Source: an uncultured Dehalococcoidia bacterium (GTDB taxonomy: Bacteria > Chloroflexota > Dehalococcoidia > Dehalococcoidales > UBA3254). From it: 12,978 nt of DNA. Below the pieces are notes generated by a model that had not been told where the DNA came from, did not search any database, and was given only the letters and a program-made list of their open reading frames with translations. This document shows positions 1-6,492 of this stretch, in pieces. The DNA is taken from NCBI GenBank assembly GCA_903890885.1, contig CAITCX010000216.1, positions 1-12,978 of the forward strand, in the 5' to 3' direction. Position numbers and translations under genes: made by a program. Within the stretch, counting starts at the first letter, position 1; each line of letters opens with the position of its first letter.

Positions 1-1707
1 GGAAGCGACATTCATACCTCCTCTCCGTCAAGGGTTCAGGGCGTTTCCGATGCGGTGGCAGTGGCTGCCGGTTGGGGTTATAGTCTGGCCCTGGATAAAT
101 CCGGTCAAGTTTGGGCCTGGGGTTCCAACAGCAGTGGACAACTGGGACTGGGCTACACCGAATCCTCACCCCATCTGCTTGCTGCTAAGATTCCTGGTCT
201 TAACAATATAGTCGCCATATCCTCCGGTAGTAGTCACAGTCTGGCTCTGGACAAGACGGGACAGGTCTGGGCCTGGGGTGCCAATTCCAACGGTCAACTG
301 GGCCAGGGCAACACCAGTTATTCTGCCAGCCCGGTTAAGGTATTGGGCAGCGGAGGCACGGGTTTCCTCAACAATATCAAATCAATCTCCACCGGTTCCG
401 GCTTCAGCGCCGCGCTGGATAATGACGGGAACATCTGGACCTGGGGTCAAAATAGTTATGGTCAGTTAGGCAATGGTACTGAAGGTGCCGGCACTGATAC
501 CAATACTCCGCATAAAGTTAACAGCCTGAGCAGAATAACAGGTGTCAGCGACGGGAATATGCATGCGCTGGCACTTAAAAATACTGCCGGGCCGGTCATT
601 TCGCATATTCCGGACATAGTCCTCAATCCGGGCGACTATACCGAATTCAACCTGGATCAGTATGTTACTGATGCCCAATATAGTAATAAGAACCTCCTGG
701 ATTGGAATAAGAGCGATACCCAGCATGTCAGCGTGTATATTACTACCACCTCGGACAGTACAGGTCGAATTGCCATGGGCGCCTTGATCTTCGCTAATCC
801 CAATTGGAGTGGTTCAGAAGATATAAAGTTTACAGTCACTGATCCCGATGGATTTTCGGCCAGTGATACCATGACCGTTACGGTTAATCCCAGCCAGATC
901 GGCAGCAGTACTACTACCCTGGCTTCTTCCCTCAATCCCTCCAACTCCGGGGATGCGGTCACCTTTACTGCCACTGTCAGTCCGGCCCCGGTTGGCGGTA
1001 CGGTTCAATTCCAGGATAATGGCACTAATCTGGGCATTCCGGTTGATGTGGTTTCCGGTCAGGCCCTTTATACTACTTCAGCTCTTTCGGTAGATAGTCA
1101 TCCCATTACGGCCATTTACAGCGGAGACAGCCATTCTGCAGGAAGCAGTGGTAGCCTGGAACAGATGGTGGGCTTAACCTCTGCTGTTACCGATACCGTA
1201 ATAGATCAAAATGGTGAAGCCTCTGTCAATCAGACCGTTGGAGACACTACTATCATTACGGAAATATCCGGAAGTACTGCCGGTGCCGACGTCACTATTT
1301 CAGCCGTGGACTATGGCACTCAACAGCCCAGCGGATCAGGCGGTACGCTTCAGCTTGGCGGTGCGCAATACCTGGATATAAAAGTGAGTCCCTCTGGTGT
1401 GGTCGCAGGGGCAATAGCCCATATATCCATTACCAGTGCATCTGTCACCGAGGCTACGACTATCTGGTATTGGGATGGTTCGATCTGGGTGGAAGCGAGT
1501 AATGTAGTTGTTTCGGGTAATACCATATCCTTTGATGTTCCGGTTTCGGCCCTGGGCGGTACCCCCTTCGCTATTTTGGGGTCAGGGGATCCTAACAACC
1601 CTGTGCCTGAACTTCCGGCTCTGGCCCTCCTCGGACTGGGTCTGGCCGGAATCGCGGGTTACATAGCAACGCGCCGGAAACACCTGGAGATAAGGGTAAG
1701 CCCCTAA
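1..1707 (+). CDS. RCC1-repeat / Ig-like surface protein with PEP-CTERM-like C-terminus (5' truncated)
   Basis: The reading frame is open from base 1, so the true start lies outside the window; the GTG at 55 is internal. At least 568 residues are present. Seen: three successive RCC1-type units, each an ALD.(S/T)G.(V/I)W.WG core followed by GQLG, over roughly nt 58-500. RCC1 repeats build beta-propellers in the known family. Next comes a cadherin/Ig-like stretch ending FTVTDPDGFSASD (about nt 590-890), then a bacterial Ig-like repeat typical of Big_3_5 domains (about nt 900-1160), then a beta-rich segment with WYWDGSIW (about nt 1180-1590). The C-terminus has a VPEL motif, a hydrophobic helix and RRK (about nt 1600-1680), the layout of PEP-CTERM exosortase signals, although the motif reads PEL rather than PEP. 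Inference: a secreted, surface-anchored protein of unknown ligand. A terminator follows at 1740, so transcription ends here. Confidence 0.88.
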   Translation, partial: GSDIHTSSPSRVQGVSDAVAVAAGWGYSLALDKSGQVWAWGSNSSGQLGLGYTESSPHLLAAKIPGLNNIVAISSGSSHSLALDKTGQVWAWGANSNGQLGQGNTSYSASPVKVLGSGGTGFLNNIKSISTGSGFSAALDNDGNIWTWGQNSYGQLGNGTEGAGTDTNTPHKVNSLSRITGVSDGNMHALALKNTAGPVISHIPDIVLNPGDYTEFNLDQYVTDAQYSNKNLLDWNKSDTQHVSVYITTTSDSTGRIAMGALIFANPNWSGSEDIKFTVTDPDGFSASDTMTVTVNPSQIGSSTTTLASSLNPSNSGDAVTFTATVSPAPVGGTVQFQDNGTNLGIPVDVVSGQALYTTSALSVDSHPITAIYSGDSHSAGSSGSLEQMVGLTSAVTDTVIDQNGEASVNQTVGDTTIITEISGSTAGADVTISAVDYGTQQPSGSGGTLQLGGAQYLDIKVSPSGVVAGAIAHISITSASVTEATTIWYWDGSIWVEASNVVVSGNTISFDVPVSALGGTPFAILGSGDPNNPVPELPALALLGLGLAGIAGYIATRRKHLEIRVSP

Positions 1708-1739
1708 ATTAGAGCGGTTTCACAAGAATAAAAAAGGAA

Positions 1740-1775
1740 AGGCCTGGGCTTTATAAACCTGGGCCTCTCTTTTTT
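1740..1775 (+). terminator. Intrinsic terminator after the RCC1-repeat gene
   Basis: AGGCCTGGG (1740-1748) pairs with CCTGGGCCT (1758-1766) as a 9-bp stem containing two G-U wobbles. The loop is 9 nt, and a CTCTTTTTT run follows. It lies 33 nt past the stop codon of the RCC1-repeat gene and isolates that gene from the downstream stress-protein gene. Confidence 0.8.
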
Positions 1776-1857
1776 CTCCTGTGGCAGGACATACTTTTTG
1801 TGAAAATGTAGTATATCATGAAAATAGGGCGGTGAATCTGCCATATGCCTTGCGAGA

Positions 1858-1863
1858 TATAAT
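1858..1863 (+). promoter_or_regulatory. Possible -10 box for the universal stress protein gene
   Basis: A perfect TATAAT lies 25 nt before the chosen start codon. No convincing -35 hexamer sits 16-18 nt upstream (TGAATC at 1833-1838 would need a 19-nt spacer). A promoter is expected here because a terminator separates this gene from the previous one, but the assignment rests on the -10 alone. Confidence 0.35.
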
Positions 1864-1888
1864 GGCCAGACAGACAGGAGGTGTACCC

Positions 1889-2797
1889 ATGTTTGAGAGA
1901 ATTTTAGTCGCGTTAGACGGGTCTAAAAGTTCAGAAATGGTGCTGCCTTATGCTGAAGAGATCGCCGGAAAATTCCATAGCGAGGTTTCACTGGTAGGAG
2001 TCCTGGAAAATGATAAGGCTTCGATAACTTCAACAGGTATTAAAAATAACGATATTTTGTATCTGTATCTGGAAGGAAAAGCCAAAGAGGTCGCCGAGCA
2101 GGGCAGGGAATTCGGCATCGAAGCTTGCCACCAGATTACCTTTAAGTTATTAACCGGTAATATCGCCCAAAATATACTTTCTTACTCGGACGAGATAAAC
2201 GCCGATTTGATCGGCCTGACCAGCCGGGGAGCGTCTTCTCACGAGAAATGGGTGCTTGGCAACGTCTCGGCCAAGATACTCAGAGCCACCAATAAACCTG
2301 TTCTGCTGGTGCGTTCCAGAGCCGGCGAGGCTGCTTTGAGAGAAAAAAGAATAGTAAAAAAAATCCTGCTACCGCTGGATGGGTCGGAAATCGGAGAGTC
2401 AGCCATCCCGGTCGCTGAATCTTTAGCCATCAACCTGGGTGCGCAGCTTACTCTTATCCATGTTCTGGAACCTCTGACCAGGTCTGGCATGTATGATATG
2501 AACCCCGGTATCCAGCTGGATAACCTGGATAACAGGGATGTTGAAGCCAAAGCCTACCTGGCTAAAGTCAGCGCAAGTATCAAAGCAAGGAAAGGCCTGG
2601 AAAGCAGCGTGGTGGTGACTATGGGATACCATGCCAGCGAAATAGCCGATTACGCAAAACATCATGATATCGATCTTATAGCTATGTCTACCCACGGCAG
2701 AACGGGACTGATGCAGTGGGTGTTCGGCAGTGTGACCGATAAAATTCTCCATTATGGAGATACGCCAGTGCTGGTAGTGAGACCTCCCAAAACCTGA
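1889..2797 (+). CDS. Universal stress protein, tandem UspA domains
   Basis: A cytosolic UspA-superfamily protein of 302 residues with two alpha/beta domains in tandem. Domain 1 (about 3-143) begins ILVALDGS and ends with NKPVLLVRS. Domain 2 (about 156-298) begins ILLPLDGS and ends with DTPVLVVRP. Domain 2 carries the full nucleotide-binding signature (THGRTG, then GSVT, residues 268-283). In domain 1 the matching loop is SRGASS...GNVS, so the second Gly is lost and ATP binding there may be weakened. Start choice: ATG 1889 has a perfect AGGAGG (1876-1881) 7 nt upstream. A longer in-frame GTG at 1781 would add 36 residues unlike the family and lies just past the terminator, so I reject it. Such proteins are known in starvation and redox stress responses; the specific role here is not visible. 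It converges with the sensor operon on the other strand. Confidence 0.93.
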   Translation: MFERILVALDGSKSSEMVLPYAEEIAGKFHSEVSLVGVLENDKASITSTGIKNNDILYLYLEGKAKEVAEQGREFGIEACHQITFKLLTGNIAQNILSYSDEINADLIGLTSRGASSHEKWVLGNVSAKILRATNKPVLLVRSRAGEAALREKRIVKKILLPLDGSEIGESAIPVAESLAINLGAQLTLIHVLEPLTRSGMYDMNPGIQLDNLDNRDVEAKAYLAKVSASIKARKGLESSVVVTMGYHASEIADYAKHHDIDLIAMSTHGRTGLMQWVFGSVTDKILHYGDTPVLVVRPPKT

Positions 2798-2879
2798 ATT
2801 GCCGAACTTACAGTAATAAAGATTTTTCCCTTAATATATATTAATATTGCTTGATTTTACTTTCATGGCAGCGTTAGCT
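2798..2879. other. Convergent intergenic spacer with A+T palindrome
   Basis: This short spacer lies between two convergent genes. It holds a perfect 14-nt palindrome, TTAATATATATTAA (2831-2844), just after a TTTTTCCC stretch. No GC-rich terminator stem is visible for either gene. Confidence 0.5.
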
Positions 2880-2984
2880 TCAGGTTGACACACCAAAGTG
2901 TTCATTTAGGCTTTTCAAAAGGTAATGAAAATCATACTGCTTGATGATGTAGTCTTTAACACCCCACTTAAGGATCTGTATTCG
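2880..2984 (-). other. Receiver-domain-like C-terminal tail
   Basis: The last 34 residues of the multi-PAS frame (RIQILKWGVKDYIIKQYDF...LLKSLNEHF) resemble the end of a response-regulator receiver domain: the helix-4/strand-5 element with the conserved Lys (usually followed by Pro, here by Gln), then the helix-5 'DF..LL..L'. The phospho-acceptor half of such a domain is absent. It looks like the far edge of a deletion that joined a PAS linker to the end of a receiver domain. This rests on motif resemblance only. Confidence 0.4.
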
Positions 2985-3239
2985 TTCACTCTGGTAGGAT
3001 TTATTGAGCTTTCCAAGGTTCTCTTTCAGCGTGTCTTCTATTTTCTGGCGTTCGGTGATGTCCTCAATCATGCACAGGTGTCGTTTAGGCAGCAGATTCT
3101 TTTCTTTCAAAGGAGCGATGGTCATGCTGATCCAGACCACCGAACCATCCGGGCGAAGATATCTTTTGTTCATTTGAAATCCCGGGATCTCTCCCGCATT
3201 CAAACGCGCCATCTGGTCCAAATCTTTCTGCACGTCTTC

Positions 3240-3244
3240 GGGGG
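3240..3244 (-). other. Frameshift site: C5 homopolymer
   Basis: On the coding (minus) strand the run CCCCC follows ATAACACA. With five Cs the frame reads THPRRR and drifts into non-PAS text. With four it reads THPEDV and joins the PAS4 continuation exactly. The gene length from 4773 to 2880 is 1894 nt, which is one more than a multiple of three and so fits a single inserted base. Confidence 0.85.
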
Positions 3245-4215
3245 TGTGTTATGGTCATCCATTCGATCGTTTTCATCTCGGCTACGCTTTTGCCTGCGAT
3301 ATCTGCAAAACGCGCATTCACTTCGTAAATATGCCCTGTATTTGAATCAATCAGCGCTATACCCAAAGGCGCACCCTCAAACATTGTGCGGAAACGCTTC
3401 TCGCTCTCCAGCAGCGCCTCTTCGGCCTGTTTGCGCTCGGTGATATTTTCAAAGGTGGCCACAAAATAGTATTTGCGCGGGCTGAAGACCGAGATGGACA
3501 GCCACCTTTCCAGCGGCTTAAAAAATACCTCGAAAGTAGTGGGGCTGCCATTTAGGGCTACCTCCCCGTAAGCAGGAATCAGTTCAGGGTTGAGTTCTTT
3601 GATACCGGGAATGGCTTCGGTGACTTTTTTACCGAGAACCTCCTCTTTTTTCAGCCCAGTCAGCGTCTCAAAAGCGGCGTTGACGTCAATATAGATAAAA
3701 TCGACCGGTTTGTTTTCTGCATCAACCACTATTTTACAGAAAGCGTAGCCATCGAGCATATTAGTAAAGAGAGAGCGGTATTTTTCCTCCGATTCCAGTA
3801 AGGACTCCTCCAATATCTTGTGCGCGGTGATGTCCTGGACTGCGCCGAAAATCCGCAGCCCACCCGGCGCCTGGGGGTCGGCCTGGCATTCCATATAGTT
3901 AGCAATAAACAGAACCCGCCCGCCCTTAGTAACGATACGGAACACCCGGTTATCCGATTCCCCCGCTTTCAACTGGCTCAAGGATTCTGAGACCGCCTCA
4001 TAGTCATCAGGATGAACTGTAAAAAGCCAGCAGCCCTGGGCTTTTAATTCACTTTCAGAATAGCCGCTAAGCGTGTAAAAGGCGTCTGTAATCCAGTCAA
4101 CCACGTATTTACCATGGCCGGCCGGGATACAGGAATAGGCGAAATTAGAGCTCAATCTCAACACGTTGCGGAAACGCAGTTCGGACTTTTTCAGCTCTTC
4201 TTCGGCTTGCTTTAA

Positions 4216-4773
4216 ACTGGTAATATCAGTCAGGGTGATGCGGCAAACGGCAGCACCCTCATCGTCATGCGCTGCGGCGGCCACTAAACGCGCCCACCAC
4301 TGCGTGCCGTCTTCCTTGAGCATCCGCAGTTCGTAGGCCTGAGGTTGGCCGCTGTCCAGGAGTTGCTTCTGGTGCAGGTAATAAATATCCCGGTCTTCTT
4401 TGTAGATGAAGCGTGAGAAGGGCTTCTTGAGCAGCGCAGTTCTGGTTATACCCAGCAGGGAGGCAGCAGTGAGGTTGATTTTATCAATCAGTCCCCTGGC
4501 GCTGAGGGTGCAGTAACCGACCGGGGCCAGTTCAAAGAGGTTAAAATAACGCTCACGTTCGGCATCCAGGTCCGCCTGCGCCCGCCTGAGTTCATCGTTT
4601 TGCATCTCCAGTTCGATCTGATGCACCTGCAGTTCCTGGACCAGGCGCAGTATTTCTTCAGGCGAGAGGTTCCCGTTACTTACCGGCGACAGGATTTGAT
4701 TTTCCCTGGCTATCTCTTCAGCCCGCCTGCGCATATTGGCGGCCTTTTCAGGCGGGTTATCCTGTTTTGGCAT
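4216..4773 (-). repeat. Duplicated N-terminal PAS module, copy 2
   Basis: The first 186 codons of the multi-PAS gene align without gaps to the first 186 codons of the adjacent kinase gene (5633-6190). By hand count 135 of 186 residues match (about 73%). The DNA also matches closely, including an identical 11-nt TTTTGCACC-containing stretch around the start codon. This is a direct tandem repeat about 1.4 kb apart. Confidence 0.85.
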
Positions 4774-4807
4774 TTTGCACCATCATCCTCTCAATCAGGG
4801 TTAAATA

Positions 4808-6190
4808 TCATATTTGTCTCTTTTCGGTCGTCCATGCAGTCCACTCCCGGGTTTTCAGGCCTGGCACCTCTTTACAACTCACGGGAATAGTGAAGCTGAA
4901 GGTGCTGCCTTTACCCTGTTCACTGTTTACCCAGACCTGGCCTTCGTGGGCCTCTATAATATGTTTGACCACTGTCAGGCCCAGGCCCAAACCTTGAACT
5001 TTTTGCTGGTCCCGGCCTACGCGCTGGTAGGGCTGGAAAAGAACGGCCTGGTCTTCAGGGGATATGCCTATGCCTTCATCTTTGACGGATATCAAAAGTT
5101 CATTGGCTTGTTGGCTGGCAGTAAGTTGGATGCGGCTGCTGTCGGGGCTGTATTTGCTGGCGTTGGAGAGCAAATTGACCAGGACCTGTTCCAGGCGGGA
5201 TTGGTCCAGGTAGACCGCAGGTATATCCTCTGCTATATCAACCAACAGTTGCTGTTTGCGCCGGGTGATTGAAGGAGTATAGCGGGAGACAACCTGCTCG
5301 ATGAACTGGCGCAGGTCTGTGGACTGCTTGTTAAGGGTCACAACTCCCCTGGCAAATCTGGCGACATCCAGCAACTCTTCCAGGCGGTTGTTAAGCAGCT
5401 GTGTCCCGGTGAAGATGTTATCAGCCAGTTTCTGCGGCATACTGCCTGCCTCCGGCGGAAGGATTTCCCGCAGCATCCCGGAAGAGTTGAGGATGGGGGT
5501 CAGCGGCCCTTTTAGCTCATGAGCTAATTCATCAATAAAGCGAATCCTGTTTTTAGCTTCATCTTCCAGATGCTGGCGCAATTTATGTTCTTTGGCGTAT
5601 GAGGCATTCAATTTATCAGCCACTTTTTTGCGTTTAGTGATATCACTCAAGGTGAGGCGGCAGCCGGAAGAACCACCCTCGTCTTGCTCTGCGGCTGCCT
5701 CCAGACGCGCCCACCACAGCGTCCCATCTTCCTTCAGCATCCGCAGTTCGTAGGCTTGCGGTTCAGCGGTCTCTTCGAGCTGTTTTTGGTGCTTATAGTA
5801 AATATCCCGGTCTTCTTTGGCAATGAAGAGGATAAGGGGTCGTGTGATCAGAGCAGATCTGGATATACCCAGCAGGGAGGCGGCAGTAAGGTTGATCTTA
5901 TCGATCAGTCCGCCGGCGCTGATCGTGCAGTAGCCGACCGGGGCCAGTTCAAAGAGGTTAAAATAGCGCTCCCTCTCGGCATCCAGGTCTGCCTGGGTCC
6001 GCCTCATCTCATCGTTTTGCATCTCCAATTCGATCTGATGCACCTGCAGTTCGTGGAAAGCTTTCCGGATTTCTTCAGGTGAGAGGTCACCGGTTTCGAT
6101 CTGCGACAGGGATTGCCTTTCCCTGGCAATCTTTTCAGCCTGCCGCCGCAGTTTAGCGGCTTTTTCGGGCGAGTCATCCTGGTTTGCCAT
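4808..6190 (-). CDS. Soluble PAS-domain sensor histidine kinase
   Basis: A 460-residue kinase that autophosphorylates on His and passes the phosphate to a response regulator not found in this window. Seen: N-terminal charged helix with LQVHQIELEMQND (48-60); one PAS/PAC domain (about 75-186, ending LTLSDIT); HisKA with H-box ELAHELKGPL, phospho-acceptor H224; HATPase_c with N-box LVNLLSNASKY (N339, N343), G1 box DEGIGI (371-376), F-box LFQPY and G2 box GLGLGL (400-405). All motifs are intact and no membrane segment is present, so it is cytosolic. Start choice: ATG 6190 follows GAGGTG (6195-6200) and aligns with the paralogue's first residue. An in-frame ATG 12 nt upstream (6202) has its own GAGG only 1 nt away and is disfavoured. 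It is the first gene of a two-gene operon; the second is its frameshifted paralogue. Signal sensed is unknown. Confidence 0.93.
   Translation of the reverse strand: MANQDDSPEKAAKLRRQAEKIARERQSLSQIETGDLSPEEIRKAFHELQVHQIELEMQNDEMRRTQADLDAERERYFNLFELAPVGYCTISAGGLIDKINLTAASLLGISRSALITRPLILFIAKEDRDIYYKHQKQLEETAEPQAYELRMLKEDGTLWWARLEAAAEQDEGGSSGCRLTLSDITKRKKVADKLNASYAKEHKLRQHLEDEAKNRIRFIDELAHELKGPLTPILNSSGMLREILPPEAGSMPQKLADNIFTGTQLLNNRLEELLDVARFARGVVTLNKQSTDLRQFIEQVVSRYTPSITRRKQQLLVDIAEDIPAVYLDQSRLEQVLVNLLSNASKYSPDSSRIQLTASQQANELLISVKDEGIGISPEDQAVLFQPYQRVGRDQQKVQGLGLGLTVVKHIIEAHEGQVWVNSEQGKGSTFSFTIPVSCKEVPGLKTREWTAWTTEKRQI
5633..6190 (-). repeat. Duplicated N-terminal PAS module, copy 1
   Basis: This is the partner of the repeat at 4216-4773. 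It covers the N-terminal helix and the PAS/PAC domain of the histidine kinase. Similarity stops where the kinase linker (KLNASYAKEHK) begins, so the duplication or later recombination involved only the sensing module and its translation start. Confidence 0.85.
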
Positions 6191-6492
6191 TTTGCACCTC
6201 ATACCTCTTTTATCTCTCTGCCAGTAGAGCAGGAAGTAAAATATGTATCGTGTATCGTGTTTTAAACCCCTTATTGTATATTATGTATATTATTGGGATG
6301 TTTTACCGGATTACGCTCAACCAAACAGCCATTGTGGGCTTTTCAGGCAGAGAAAGCGCAATAGGGTTGTGATGATCCTGAGGGGTATTCGCGAAAACCT
6401 CAGGTGTTGGCTTAATTTATGAAGTATTCTTGTATTTTTATTAGAATCAGCTAGCATGTTGTCGCGAAAAAGGTTTTACAGGAGGTAGTCCA
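6191..6492. other. Divergent intergenic region (302 bases)
   Basis: This region separates the minus-strand sensor operon from the plus-strand phosphoesterase gene and holds no credible gene. It carries the kinase promoter candidate (6238-6266) and two tandem copies of TGTATATTA (6275-6292). It also has an inverted repeat CCTGAGG/CCTCAGG (6377-6383 and 6398-6404) and two direct copies of TCGCGAAAA (6389-6397 and 6462-6470). A strong ribosome binding site for the phosphoesterase, AGGAGG, lies at 6480-6485. No convincing -35/-10 pair was found for the phosphoesterase. Confidence 0.6.
6238..6266 (-). promoter_or_regulatory. Candidate promoter of the sensor operon with tandem 7-mers in its spacer
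   Basis: On the minus strand TTTAAA (6266-6261) is followed after exactly 17 nt by TATTTT (6243-6238), each matching 4 of 6 consensus positions. The 17-nt spacer contains two back-to-back ACGATAC copies (6258-6252 and 6251-6245). Transcription would start near 6231, about 40 nt before the kinase start codon. The hexamers are weak; the repeat in the spacer suggests an operator, which is inference. Confidence 0.35.

Larger units (their letters stand above)
2880..4773 (-). pseudogene. Multi-PAS sensor protein, frameshifted, no kinase domain
   Basis: Two overlapping minus-strand frames make one gene. The first runs 4773 down to 3085 (562 codons, the last ~50 off-frame); the second continues to the TGA at 2880-2882. 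Removing one C from the C5 run at 3240-3244 restores THPED and gives a 630-residue product. Seen in the repaired protein: a charged N-terminal helix with LQVHQIELEMQNDELRR (48-64), then PAS1 (about 75-186), PAS2 (200-317), PAS3 (330-447) and PAS4 (460-580, spanning the break). PAC-type endings such as LTDIT, VQDIT and FENITERK are clear. No transmembrane helix, HisKA, HATPase, GGDEF or HD-GYP domain is present. After PAS4 the text becomes receiver-like (GVKDYIIK). The gene lies 34 nt downstream of the intact kinase and shares its N-terminus, so an operon is likely. The frameshift could be a real mutation, a slippage site or a base-calling error. Function as a signal-integrating partner of the kinase is inference. 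Confidence 0.82.

Noticed and set aside
1781..1888. GTG at 1781 as an N-terminal extension of the universal stress protein.
   Set aside because: It lies 6 nt past the terminator U-run and has no ribosome binding site. The extra 36 residues have no counterpart in the family, whereas ATG 1889 has a perfect AGGAGG.
2925..3443. A 172-codon plus-strand frame opposite the multi-PAS gene.
   Set aside because: It is a shadow of the PAS coding strand: no ribosome binding site, no domain resemblance, and it runs across the frameshift region of the real gene.
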